64,000 nt of DNA from an uncultured Oscillospiraceae bacterium (GTDB taxonomy: Bacteria > Bacillota > Clostridia > Oscillospirales > Oscillospiraceae). The notes beneath the pieces were generated by a model, which did not search any database, had not been told where the DNA came from, and saw only the letters and a list, made by a program, of their open reading frames with translations. Location of the stretch: NCBI GenBank assembly GCA_934573855.1, contig CAKTMF010000005.1, positions 62,001 to 126,000 of the forward strand. The letters run 5' to 3'. The translations under genes and the position numbers were made by a program. Every line of letters begins with the position of its first letter. Positions within the stretch are counted from its first letter, which is position 1. Shown piece by piece: positions 42,515 through 51,199 of this stretch.

Positions 42515-44037
42515 TCGGCGTCGCCTCCCAATCTTGTCATCATTGCGCCGACGGTGCGCTTGTCCGTGCCGCGTCCGTCCACGACGCCGGAGACCCGGCC
42601 GCCGCAGAGGACGAGTATCCTGTCGCACAGCTCGACCAGCACGTCGAGATCCTCGCCGACGAATACCACGGCCACGCCGCGCTCCTTCTGCTGATTTATA
42701 AGGTCATAGATGGTGTACGAGGAGTTGATGTCCAGACCCCGGACGGCGTAGGCGGTGAGCAGCACGGTGGGGGCGTTGGATATCTCGCGGCCGACAAGCA
42801 CCTTCTGCACGTTGCCGCCGGAGAGACGGCGGACGGGGGTGGAAATGCTGGGGGTATTTATCTCGAGGAAGTCCACCATGGACTTCGCGAGCTGGGCGGG
42901 AGAGCGGCGGTCGAGCAGAGGAGACTTGCCCCTGCGGAAGGAGCGGAGCATCATGTTGTCCGAGAGGTCCATGTTGCCCACGAGACCCATGCCGAGCCTG
43001 TCCTCCGGCACGAAGGAGAGCGCCACGCCCATTTCCTTTATTTTCATGGGGTCCTTGTGGATAAGCTCCTCCTCGCTCCCGTCGTCCTCGACGTAGCGGA
43101 TGGAGCCGGAGTCCACGCGCTGAAGCCCCGCGATAGCCTCGAGCAGCTCCTTCTGGCCGCAGCCGGAAATGCCGGCGATACCGAGTATCTCGCCGCTGCG
43201 CGCGGTGAAGGAGACGTTGTCGAGCTTCCTTATTCCGTCCTGGTCGGTGACGGTGAGGTTTTCGACGATGATACGGTCCTTGGGGTCGACCGGCTCGTCG
43301 CGGCGGATGTTGAGCGCCACGGGACGGCCGACCATCATGTTGGTCATCTCCTGGGCGTTGGTGCCGGCGGTGAGCATGTCGCCGACGAACTGCCCCTTGC
43401 GCAGGACGGCCACGCGGTCGCTCAGCTCCTCGACCTCATGCATTTTGTGGGTGATTATGACGACGGCCTTGCCGTCGTCGCGCATGTTGCGCAAAACGGC
43501 GAAGAGCTTGTCCGTCTCCTGCGGGGTGAGGACGGCGGTCGGCTCGTCGAGGATAAGTATGTCCGCGCCGCGGTAGAGGACCTTGACGATCTCGACGGTC
43601 TGCTTCTGGGAGACGGACATGTCATAGACCTTCTGCTCGGGGTCGACCTCAAAGCCGTAGCGCTCGCATATCTCGCGTATCTTCGCGGAGGCGGCGCGGA
43701 GATCGAGCTTGCCGGGAAGGCCGAGGATGATGTTCTCTGCGGCGCTGAACACGTCGACGAGCTTGAAGTGCTGGTGTATCATGCCGATGCCGAGGTCAAA
43801 GGCGTCCTTGGGCGAGGCGATGACGACCTCGCGCCCGTCGATGGCGATAGTGCCTTCATCGGGGAAATATATGCCGGAGAGCATGTTCATGAGCGTCGTC
43901 TTGCCCGAGCCGTTCTCACCCAGCAGAGCAAGTATCTCGCCCCTGTATATATCCAGCCAGCATTTGTCGTTGGCAAGCACGCTGCCGAAGCGCTTAGTGA
44001 TGTCGCGCATTGCCACGGCGGGAACTCTGTTATCCAT
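42511..44037 (-). CDS. BMP-type nucleoside ABC transporter, ATP-binding protein
   Basis: A 508-residue protein with two ABC domains (YufO/NupO-like). Domain 1 has a full Walker A LLGENGSGKTTLMNML, signature DMSVSQKQTVEIVKVLYRGADILILDEPTAVLTPQE; domain 2 (from about residue 255) has the degenerate ISGCGQKELLEAIAG loop and signature RRLSGGNVQKVLVGRE, as usual for sugar/nucleoside importers of this class. In domain 2 the Walker B segment reads PTVLLTAYAVRGLDINS, so the Asp-Glu pair is lost. ATG 44037 with AAGGTG upstream is preferred over a longer frame. Confidence 0.92.
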   Translation of the reverse strand: MDNRVPAVAMRDITKRFGSVLANDKCWLDIYRGEILALLGENGSGKTTLMNMLSGIYFPDEGTIAIDGREVVIASPKDAFDLGIGMIHQHFKLVDVFSAAENIILGLPGKLDLRAASAKIREICERYGFEVDPEQKVYDMSVSQKQTVEIVKVLYRGADILILDEPTAVLTPQETDKLFAVLRNMRDDGKAVVIITHKMHEVEELSDRVAVLRKGQFVGDMLTAGTNAQEMTNMMVGRPVALNIRRDEPVDPKDRIIVENLTVTDQDGIRKLDNVSFTARSGEILGIAGISGCGQKELLEAIAGLQRVDSGSIRYVEDDGSEEELIHKDPMKIKEMGVALSFVPEDRLGMGLVGNMDLSDNMMLRSFRRGKSPLLDRRSPAQLAKSMVDFLEINTPSISTPVRRLSGGNVQKVLVGREISNAPTVLLTAYAVRGLDINSSYTIYDLINQQKERGVAVVFVGEDLDVLVELCDRILVLCGGRVSGVVDGRGTDKRTVGAMMTRLGGDAE

Positions 44038-44127
44038 AAACACACACCTTTTCAAAGAAAATGAGGTCGCGACGGGTGATATTCTGCTCGGCTCTGTACC
44101 AAAATACCTCTATTGATATACAGCCGA

Positions 44128-44159
44128 ACAAAGCTCCGGGGGTATTTCCGGAGCTTTGT
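44128..44159 (-). other. Stem-loop between the BMP lipoprotein and ATPase genes
   Basis: A perfect 12-bp stem (44128-44139 with 44148-44159) around an 8-base loop, 25 bases past the lipoprotein stop and without a downstream U-tract in the direction of transcription. Such hairpins between a binding-protein gene and its transporter genes usually stabilise or separate the first message so that binding protein is made in excess; that role is inferred. Confidence 0.6.
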
Positions 44160-44183
44160 AGAAAAAACTGTTGAAAGATCAGA

Positions 44184-45404
44184 TCACTGGGCGAGGAGGA
44201 CGATACCGTCGACGTCGATGTCGAAGTAGGGGGCGGAGCGGATGGTGGACTCGGCGAATACGCCGTCAACGACGGCTTCCGCGCCGTCAAGGCCCCATGC
44301 GCCGGTGTAGGAGTCGAGATTCTCGCCGTTCACGGTCCACTTGGTGCAGTCAAAGACCTTCAGGGAGCCGTCAAGGAGCTGAGCCTTGACCTCTTCGAGC
44401 TTCTCGGCGGTGCCGGCGGCGGCGACTGCCTCGTTGACCTCGGTGAGGACGACGGAGCCGGTCTCGATGGTGCCGCACCAGTCGGTGTCAAAGCTCTCGC
44501 CGGCCTTCACGGCCTCGATAGCCATGGTGAAATAGGGAGTCCAGTCGATACGGGAGGAGACGATGAAGGTGTTGGGGCAGTTGGCGATGGTGGAGCCGTT
44601 GTAGGAGACGTTGGGGACGCCGGCCTTCTCGCAGGCATTGGGTGCGCCCCAGGAGTCGGCGTGCTGGGAGATGAGCTTGCAGCCGTTCTGGATGAGCTTC
44701 TCCGCGCCTTCCTGCTCAAGAGTCTCGTCGTACCAGGAGCCGGTGAAGAGGACTTCCATAGTGACGGTGGGGACGATGGAGCGGACGCCCAGGAACCATG
44801 CGGTGTAGCCGGACTTGACCTCGGCGTAGCTCATCGCGCCGACATAGCCGACCTTGGCTTCCTCAGCGGTGAAGTCGCCGTTGTCGATCATTTCCTGGAG
44901 CTTCATACCGGCAGCGACACCGGCGAGGTAGCGGCCCTCGAAGATGGAGGCGAAGGCATTGTGGTAGTTGTCGAGACCGGCGCCGTTGGCCTTATCGCCG
45001 GTGCAGGAGGTAAACTGTACCTCGGGGTACTCCTGAGCGGCCTCGAGCACGTAGTCCTGATGACCGTAGCTGTCGGAGAAAACGACCGCGCAGCCCGCGT
45101 CGGCAAGCTCGCACGCGGCGTCATATGCCTTGGAATCCTCGGGGATACCGGTCTTGATGAGGGCTTCCGCGCCGGTGGCCTCGCAGGCGGCCTTGAACGC
45201 GTTTATGAAGTTGAGGTCATAGGTGGAGTTCTCGTCGTGGAGGCAGACAAGACCGACCTTGATGGCGGCAGGCTGCTCGGCGGCGGGCTGCTCAGCGGCG
45301 GGGGAATCTTCTTCGGCGGAGGGAGCGGGAGCAGCAGAGCTGCCACAGGCGCACAGTGCTAATACCATGGTCAGAGCCAGAAGCATTGCAACGATCTTTT
45401 TCAT
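44184..45404 (-). CDS. BMP family substrate-binding lipoprotein (purine nucleoside uptake)
   Basis: A 406-residue lipoprotein: signal peptide MKKIVAMLLALTMVLAL, lipobox LCAC (Cys ~20), Ala/Glu/Pro spacer, then a BMP/Med (basic membrane protein) type I periplasmic-binding fold. Characteristic segments: KVGLVCLHDENSTYDLNFINAF, VVFSDSYGHQD, YLAGVAAGMKLQ, VGYVGAMSYAEVKSGYTAWFLGVR and HADSWGAPNACEKAG. Homologues bind purine nucleosides. It is the first gene of the ABC operon, about 60 bases after the riboswitch terminator, with GAGGAG upstream of the ATG. The guanine-type riboswitch ahead of it supports a purine cargo. Confidence 0.92.
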   Translation of the reverse strand: MKKIVAMLLALTMVLALCACGSSAAPAPSAEEDSPAAEQPAAEQPAAIKVGLVCLHDENSTYDLNFINAFKAACEATGAEALIKTGIPEDSKAYDAACELADAGCAVVFSDSYGHQDYVLEAAQEYPEVQFTSCTGDKANGAGLDNYHNAFASIFEGRYLAGVAAGMKLQEMIDNGDFTAEEAKVGYVGAMSYAEVKSGYTAWFLGVRSIVPTVTMEVLFTGSWYDETLEQEGAEKLIQNGCKLISQHADSWGAPNACEKAGVPNVSYNGSTIANCPNTFIVSSRIDWTPYFTMAIEAVKAGESFDTDWCGTIETGSVVLTEVNEAVAAAGTAEKLEEVKAQLLDGSLKVFDCTKWTVNGENLDSYTGAWGLDGAEAVVDGVFAESTIRSAPYFDIDVDGIVLLAQ

Positions 45405-45463
45405 TCTACGATCTCCTCAAATTTTTATTTTTATCTAAACTCCCCGTTAAAAGGAGAAAAGAT

Positions 45464-45511
45464 CAAAAAAACAGACACCGGTCATACCGCAAAAGATACG
45501 AAACCGATGTC
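45464..45511 (-). terminator. Riboswitch-linked terminator (expression platform)
   Basis: In the RNA direction, a 9-bp stem (45511-45503 with 45482-45474, one G-U pair) followed by TGTTTTTTT, between the purine aptamer and the lipoprotein start. A second small hairpin (AGCGCAGA/TCTGCGCT, about 45530-45550) stands between aptamer and terminator. Ligand-bound aptamer would favour this terminator, shutting uptake when guanine is plentiful; the mutually exclusive antiterminator pairing was not resolved by eye. Confidence 0.7.
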
Positions 45512-45562
45512 AACAACAACGACAGCGCAGAAAAAGACTCTGCGCTCTCGATCATTTTCATT

Positions 45563-45627
45563 CGATAGTCCGGTCATTTACGGCGTCCGGGTAGAAACTT
45601 CAAAACCATATCTTTTGCTATATATCG
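45563..45627 (-). promoter_or_regulatory. Purine riboswitch aptamer, guanine/hypoxanthine class
   Basis: Read on the minus strand the aptamer shows the conserved segments GATATGG, GTTTCTACC and CCGTAAA in order, with P1 CGATA/TATCG closing it, P2 CAAAA/TTTTG and P3 CCGG/CCGG. The ligand-reading position (C74 in the xpt numbering) falls in GGACTAT and is C, which pairs with guanine or hypoxanthine; adenine switches have U. U47 and U51 are normal, so it is not the 2'-deoxyguanosine variant. It lies 160 bases ahead of the BMP lipoprotein gene and controls the nucleoside importer. Confidence 0.93.
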
Positions 45628-45652
45628 AAAGCGATATTCAATTCACGCTTAA

Positions 45653-45681
45653 AGCATAACAAGAAAGAATTAAAAAGTCAA
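45653..45681 (-). promoter_or_regulatory. Sigma-A promoter of the riboswitch-controlled transporter operon
   Basis: On the minus strand: TTGACT (45681-45676), 17-base spacer, TATGCT (45658-45653). The start of transcription would fall about 20 bases before the aptamer. The remaining gap up to dnaE (45682-45785) holds only an AT-rich stretch and an 8-bp GC hairpin (45746-45753 with 45775-45782) that may end the dnaE transcript. Confidence 0.75.
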
Positions 45682-45785
45682 GTGCAGGATTTGGACGAAT
45701 TAAACATTTTTATGGGGACAAGTTTGTGAAAGATAAACAAAGAATTTCCCCCTGCCTTTTTCTGACGGAGGGGTAGGGGGAATGT

Positions 45786-48700
45786 TTATTTCAGCACGAC
45801 GTTCTCCTCGCCCAGCAGCTCCTTCATCTCCGCGATGAGGGACGGGTGCAGGAGGCAGCGGGCTGCGAGGCGCTTTTTTTCCTTTTCAAAATAAATCACC
45901 ATCTGCTGCGTGCCGGGGAACATGGTGAGGATAAGCTCGATACGCGCGAAGCGCGGGTCGTCCTGCCCCGGCAGCCTGAGCCAGAGCTTTTTATCCGCCG
46001 CGACGGCGTCCGCGGGTCTCTCCGGGGACGCGGGCCTTCCACCGCCCGCGGCCGCGGCCGCGGGCTCGTCGCTTAGGGCGCGGACGGTGTCCACCATTAT
46101 CTGCGGCTCCTTCTCGTCGCGCACGGAAATGCGCCCGCGCACCACCACCGCCGCGTTCTCGCGCAGCACGCCCGCGCTCGCGTCCAGCGCCTTCTGGAAG
46201 GCGATGAGCTCCACGGAGCCGGTGTCGTCCTCGAGCTGGATATAGCTCATGAGGGAGTTGTTCTTGGTGGTGCGGGTCTTGATGGTGTTCACGACCCCGG
46301 CCACGGTGACGTACTGGTTGTCGGAGAAGCTGCGCGGTCCCTCCTCGCCGGAGAAGTCGCCGAGTATCGCGCCGATCTGCACCGCGCCGATACGCCTCGC
46401 CGTCTCCCGGTACTCGTCCATCGGGTGGCCGGTGAGGTACAGGCCGGTTATCTCCTTTTCTATGGCCATGAGTTCGCGGGGAGTGTACTCCGTGACCTGC
46501 GGGATGGGGATGGTCTCGGCCTTTTCGCTCTCGCCGGGAAGCTCGCCGAAGAGGTCTATCTGGCCGGAGACGTTGTCGCGCTCGGCGCGGCTTATGCTGT
46601 CGAGGACGGCCCCGGCGATCTGCATGAGCGCCTTGCGCTTGTAGCCCATGCTGTCGAACGCGCCGGCCTGGATGAGGTTTTCAACGGCGCGGCGGTTCAG
46701 CTCCCTGCCGTTCATCCTGCGGCAGAAGTCCTCAAAGCTCTTGAACAGGCCGTTTTCCTCACGCTCCGCCACGACTCCGCGCACCGCGCCCCAGCCGAGG
46801 CCCTTTATCGCCGCCATGCCGAAGCGGATGTTTTGCCCGGAGACGGTGAAGTCCGCGCCGGATTCGTTCACGTCCGGGGGCAGGAGCTTTATGCCCAGCT
46901 CCCGGCACTCGGCGATGTACTCGGCGACCTTGGTGCTGCTGTCGAGCACCGAGGTGAGGAGCGCCGCCATATACTCGCGCGGGTAGTAATACTTCATGTA
47001 CGCCGTGCGGTAGACGATGATGGCGTAGCTGACCGCGTGGGCCTTGTTGAACGCGTAGCTCGCAAAGTCGAGTATCTCGTCATAGATGCTGTTGGCCACG
47101 TTCTCCGGCACGCCGTTCGCGAGGGCGCCGGGTATGCCGCGCTCCGGGTCTCCGCGGACGAAGGCCACGCGCTCGGCGTCGATGACCTTGTGCTTTTTCT
47201 TGGACATGGCGCGGCGTATCATGTCGGCCTGCCCCAGCGAAAAGCCCGCGAGGCGGCGGAATATCTCGATGACCTGCTCCTGATAGACTATGCAGCCGTA
47301 GGTGACCTCGAGTATGGGGCGGAGAAGCTCGTGCTTATAGCTTATCTTCTCCGGGTGCTGCGAGCATTCGAGGAAGCGGGGTATGCTGTCCATCGGGCCG
47401 GGGCGGTAGAGGGCGATGATGGCGGTGATGTCCTCAATGCTCTTCGGCTTGAGTCCGACGCTCACGCCGGTCATGCCCGTGCTTTCGAGCTGGAACACGC
47501 CGGAGGTGCGCCCCTCGGCGAGCATGCGAAAGACGTTTGCGTCGTCGTCCGGCACGGTGTTTATGTCAAAGTCCGGCTTATAGCGCCGCACCATCTTCGC
47601 CGCGTCCTCAAGCACCGTGAGGTTACGCAGACCCAGAAAGTCCATCTTCAGCAGCCCCAGCTCCTCGAGCGTGGTCATCTGGTACTGGCAGACCACGGAC
47701 TCGTCGTTCTTTGCGAGCGGGACGTACTCATACACCGGCTTTTCGGTGATGACGACGCCGGCGGCGTGGGTGGAGGCGTGGCGGGGCATGCCCTCGAGCG
47801 CGCGGGCGACGTCGATGAGACGGTGTATCGTGTCGTCGCTCTCGTACATCTCGCGCAGGGGCTTTGAGAGCGAGAGCGCCTCGTCGAGCGTCATGTTGAG
47901 CGCGGTGGGTATCTGCTTTGCGACGTTGTCGGTGTCGGCATAGCTCACGCCGAGAGTCCTGCCCACGTCGCGCACCGCGCCGCGCGCGGCCATGGTGCCG
48001 AAGGTGACGATCTGCGCCACATGGTCGCTGCCGTAGAGGCGGTTCACATAGTCAATGACCTCGCCGCGGCGGTTGACGCAGAAGTCCACGTCGATATCCG
48101 GCATGGAGACGCGCTCGGGGTTCAGGAAGCGCTCGAAGAAGAGACTGTACTTGATGGGGTCGACGTCGGTGATGTGCAGGCAGTAGCTCACGACGCTGCC
48201 CGCCGCGCTGCCGCGCCCAGGGCCGACGGGTATGCCGTTTCTCTTGGCGTAGCCGATGAAGTCAGAGACGATGAGAAAGTAATCCACAAAGCCCATCTTT
48301 TTTATCATGTTCAGCTCGTATTCAAGCTGCTTATGGACCTCCGGCCGGCCCGCGAAGCGCTCGCGAAAGCCCTTTTCGCACAGCTCGAGCAGGTATTCGC
48401 AGCTGTCGGTCCGCCCCTCGGGGAGCTTGAAGCGGGGCAGATGATAGTGGCCGAACTCAAAGTCGAAATTGCATTTTTCCGCGATGAGGACGGTGTTGTC
48501 CGCGGCCTCGGCGTGGCGGGGGAAGAGCCTTCGCATTTCCTCCTCGCTCTTGAGATACAGCTCGCCGGACTCGAAGCGCATGCGGTTCGTGTCGTCCACG
48601 GTCTTGCCCATCTGTATGCACATGAGGACGTCCTGATAATAGGCGTCTTCTTTTTCGATATAATGCGCGTCGTTCGTGAGCGCGAGGGGTATGCCGGTCT

Positions 48701-49280
48701 CGTCGTGGAGCCTTATTATCCCGGCGGCGGCATTTTTCTCCTCGCTCAGGCCGTGATCCTGTATCTCGAGATAGAAATCCTCGCCGAACAGCTCGCGCAG
48801 CTCAAGAGCCTTCGCACGCGCCCCGTCGTAGTCGTCGTCAAGTATCCTCTGCGGGATATAGCCCGCCACGCAGCCGCTCAGGCACACGAGGCCCTCGGCG
48901 TGCTTATGCAGCAGCTCCCAGTCGATACGGGGCTTGATGTAAAAGCCCTCGGTGAAGGCGCAGCTCACCAGATAGCAGAGGTTGCGGTAGCCCTGCTCGT
49001 TCTTGCAGAGGAGTATGAGATGCGTGTATTCGTTGTCCAGCCCGTGCTGCTTGTCCGCCATGCTCCGCGGCGCGACGTAGACCTCGCAGCCGATGATGGG
49101 CTTTATTCCCGCGGCGCGGCAGGCCTTGTAGAACGCCACCGCGCCGTACATCACGCCGTGGTCGGTGACGGCGAGAGCCGTCTGCCCCAGCGCCTTGGCG
49201 GCCCCGGCGAGCTTGTCTATGCGGCACGCCCCGTCGAGCAGGGAGTATTCGCTATGCACATGCAGATGAACAAATGCCAT
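45786..49280 (-). CDS. dnaE: DNA polymerase III subunit alpha DnaE
   Basis: An 1164-residue C-family polymerase. PHP domain at the N-terminus (FVHLHVHSEYSLLDGACRIDKL, residues 2-23), palm aspartates in RVSMPDIDVDFCVNRRGEVIDYV, GRGSAAGSVVSYCL, HhH and OB-fold (YVTVAGVVNTIKTRTTKNNSLMSYIQLEDDTG) towards the C-terminus. Length and order match DnaE1-type Firmicutes DnaE; a PolC would also be expected elsewhere in the genome. It follows whiA by 46 bases at the end of the hprK-murB-rapZ-whiA-dnaE run, all on the minus strand. Confidence 0.96.
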   Translation of the reverse strand: MAFVHLHVHSEYSLLDGACRIDKLAGAAKALGQTALAVTDHGVMYGAVAFYKACRAAGIKPIIGCEVYVAPRSMADKQHGLDNEYTHLILLCKNEQGYRNLCYLVSCAFTEGFYIKPRIDWELLHKHAEGLVCLSGCVAGYIPQRILDDDYDGARAKALELRELFGEDFYLEIQDHGLSEEKNAAAGIIRLHDETGIPLALTNDAHYIEKEDAYYQDVLMCIQMGKTVDDTNRMRFESGELYLKSEEEMRRLFPRHAEAADNTVLIAEKCNFDFEFGHYHLPRFKLPEGRTDSCEYLLELCEKGFRERFAGRPEVHKQLEYELNMIKKMGFVDYFLIVSDFIGYAKRNGIPVGPGRGSAAGSVVSYCLHITDVDPIKYSLFFERFLNPERVSMPDIDVDFCVNRRGEVIDYVNRLYGSDHVAQIVTFGTMAARGAVRDVGRTLGVSYADTDNVAKQIPTALNMTLDEALSLSKPLREMYESDDTIHRLIDVARALEGMPRHASTHAAGVVITEKPVYEYVPLAKNDESVVCQYQMTTLEELGLLKMDFLGLRNLTVLEDAAKMVRRYKPDFDINTVPDDDANVFRMLAEGRTSGVFQLESTGMTGVSVGLKPKSIEDITAIIALYRPGPMDSIPRFLECSQHPEKISYKHELLRPILEVTYGCIVYQEQVIEIFRRLAGFSLGQADMIRRAMSKKKHKVIDAERVAFVRGDPERGIPGALANGVPENVANSIYDEILDFASYAFNKAHAVSYAIIVYRTAYMKYYYPREYMAALLTSVLDSSTKVAEYIAECRELGIKLLPPDVNESGADFTVSGQNIRFGMAAIKGLGWGAVRGVVAEREENGLFKSFEDFCRRMNGRELNRRAVENLIQAGAFDSMGYKRKALMQIAGAVLDSISRAERDNVSGQIDLFGELPGESEKAETIPIPQVTEYTPRELMAIEKEITGLYLTGHPMDEYRETARRIGAVQIGAILGDFSGEEGPRSFSDNQYVTVAGVVNTIKTRTTKNNSLMSYIQLEDDTGSVELIAFQKALDASAGVLRENAAVVVRGRISVRDEKEPQIMVDTVRALSDEPAAAAAGGGRPASPERPADAVAADKKLWLRLPGQDDPRFARIELILTMFPGTQQMVIYFEKEKKRLAARCLLHPSLIAEMKELLGEENVVLK

Positions 49281-49326
49281 TTGCTTATATCCTCATATCT
49301 TGCGGGCCGGCGGCCCGGAATATCGT

Positions 49327-50226
49327 TCAGAGATCTTCGCTCAGCTCAACTATCTTTTTCAGCCGGTGGCTGAGACAGCTCTTCGTCACCGGCGGACAGG
49401 AGAGCGTGGCGAGGTCGGCAAGGCTGGCCTCGGGGTTCGTTATGCGCAGGAGCGCCGCGTCCTTGAGCGGCTCAGGCAGGGCGTCCATGCCGTACTCGCG
49501 GGCAATGCGGCGGATGGCGTCGATCTGCTCCTGCGCGGCGGCGACGACCTTGTCGGCATTGGCGGAGTCGCAGTTGACCTTGCGGGTGATGGCGTTGCGC
49601 ATCTCCTTTTCCACCTTCGCCTCCATGATACCCATGGCGGTGGAGGTCGCGCCGATGGCCGTGAAGAAGTCGGCTATGGCGTCGGCCTGCTTGAAATATA
49701 AAAGGGAGTTGCCGCTGCGCTCGGTCTCCTTGGGCGAAAAGCCCAGCTCGAGGAGCAGCGAATACGTCTCGCGGCAGACACTGCGGTGGGGCGTGGCAAG
49801 CTCAAGGTGATAGCGCTTCTCTGGGTCGGTGACGCTGCCCCCGGCCAGAAACGCGCCCCGGATAAAGCTCACGCGGCAGCAGTCCTCCTCTATCACGCCG
49901 AAATTCAGGTGGTGGGAGAGAGTGCTGTCCACGTCCGCGCCGAAGGCGCCGAATATCTGGCGGAGCTTTTCGCCGTCGCGGATGATGAAGCTGCGCTTGC
50001 CCGCGGCACCCTCCTTCGGCAGCACGTCGAACGCGAGGCCGAACGCGCGGCGGAACAGGCGGGGCAGACGCGCGGCAAAGGCGTCGCTCGCGGTGATTAT
50101 CCGTATCTCACCGGCGGAGAAGGTGTTGCAGTATAGAAGCACGCCGTAGCTCTCGGCGATGGCGCAGCATTTTTTGTCGGGTCTCTCGGCGCAAAGCTCA
50201 GCCTTGGCCGCTGATGAAAAGGACAT
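49327..50226 (-). CDS. whiA: DNA-binding protein WhiA
   Basis: A 299-residue WhiA. N-terminal LAGLIDADG-derived domain (FIRGAFLAGGSVTDPEKRYHLELAT) and a C-terminal helix-turn-helix (NPEASLADLATLSCPPVTKSCLSHRLKKIVEL). In actinobacteria it controls sporulation genes; in Firmicutes it affects division and chromosome segregation. GGAGG is placed before the ATG; it stands 52 bases after rapZ, its standard neighbour. Confidence 0.95.
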   Translation of the reverse strand: MSFSSAAKAELCAERPDKKCCAIAESYGVLLYCNTFSAGEIRIITASDAFAARLPRLFRRAFGLAFDVLPKEGAAGKRSFIIRDGEKLRQIFGAFGADVDSTLSHHLNFGVIEEDCCRVSFIRGAFLAGGSVTDPEKRYHLELATPHRSVCRETYSLLLELGFSPKETERSGNSLLYFKQADAIADFFTAIGATSTAMGIMEAKVEKEMRNAITRKVNCDSANADKVVAAAQEQIDAIRRIAREYGMDALPEPLKDAALLRITNPEASLADLATLSCPPVTKSCLSHRLKKIVELSEDL

Positions 50227-50277
50227 ATGTGCCTCCGGGAAATCGGTGTGGTGAGGGAGGAGGCAGCGCCCCCTCCG

Positions 50278-51135
50278 TCATTTGTCGACGTCTCTGTTCA
50301 CGTTGACGCTGTTCACGCCCTGCGCGCTGAGGTGTTCGTTGAGCGCCGCGGCGAGGGCCACACTGCGGTGCTGTCCGCCGGTGCAGCCGATGGCGATGGT
50401 CAGGGCGAGCTTGCCCTCCTCGACATAGAGCGGCAGGAGAAAGTCTATCATCTTTTCCAGCTGCTCCATGAAGTCACGCGTCTGCTGGCAGGCGAAAACA
50501 TAGTCGCGCACGGGCCTGTCCAGCCCGCACATGGGGCGCAGCTCGTCCACATAGTAGGGGTTCGGCAGAAAACGCGCGTCCAGCACGATATCCGCGCTCA
50601 TCGGCAGGCCGTATTTGTAGCCGAAGGACATGACCGTCACGTCGATGCCGCGCTTTTTCCCGTCGGAGGCGAAGATGTCGTAGAGCCGGTTCTGGAGCTT
50701 GCCGAGAGTGAGGCTCGAGCTGTCGACGATGTAGTCCGCCCGCTCGCGTATGGGCGCGAGCAGCTCCTTCTCGTGCTTTATCGCGTCCTCTATGCTCATG
50801 CCGGGCGCGGCCAGCGGGTGGGGGCGGCGGCTCTCCTTATAGCGGCGGATGAGCGTGCGGGTGTCGGAGTCCATGTAGAGTATGCGGCTGCTGCAATTGA
50901 TGTTTTTCAGCTCGTCGAGCGTCCGCAGAAGCTCTCCGAAGCCGTCCCGCTCGCGCACGTCGGTGACGAGCGCCACCTTTTCGTAGCGCCCGCCCGTTGC
51001 GATACACAGCTCGGCAAAGCGCGGCATGAGCGCCACCGGCATGTTGTCCACACAGTAATAGTCAAGGTCCTCCAGCACGTCGGCGGCGCGGCTCTTCCCC
51101 GCGCCGGACAGGCCGGTTATGATAAGAAATTCCAT
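50278..51135 (-). CDS. rapZ: RNase adapter RapZ (YvcJ-type nucleotide-binding protein)
   Basis: A 285-residue P-loop protein. ATG 51135 with GGAGG upstream gives MEFLIITGLSGAGKSRAADVLED; a longer frame start is rejected. Walker A GLSGAGKS, YCVDNMPVALMP, LYMDSDTRTLIRRYKESRRPHPL and the C-terminal GCTGGQHRSVALA are family marks. It binds nucleotides and, in E. coli, guides RNase E to GlmZ; in Firmicutes (YvcJ) it links to competence and wall metabolism. Position between murB and whiA is conserved. Confidence 0.95.
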   Translation of the reverse strand: MEFLIITGLSGAGKSRAADVLEDLDYYCVDNMPVALMPRFAELCIATGGRYEKVALVTDVRERDGFGELLRTLDELKNINCSSRILYMDSDTRTLIRRYKESRRPHPLAAPGMSIEDAIKHEKELLAPIRERADYIVDSSSLTLGKLQNRLYDIFASDGKKRGIDVTVMSFGYKYGLPMSADIVLDARFLPNPYYVDELRPMCGLDRPVRDYVFACQQTRDFMEQLEKMIDFLLPLYVEEGKLALTIAIGCTGGQHRSVALAAALNEHLSAQGVNSVNVNRDVDK

Positions 51136-51199
51136 ATTCTGTCCTCCGAAGATCGTTCGGCTGTCCCGGCTCATGACCGGCCGAGGGAGCATGCGCCGC

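Noticed and set aside
42499..44064. Plus-strand frame of 521 residues opposite the ABC ATPase
   Set aside because: Shadow; the minus-strand gene has all ABC motifs.
46425..47867. Plus-strand frame of 480 residues opposite dnaE, and others at 48021-49373
   Set aside because: Shadows of dnaE.
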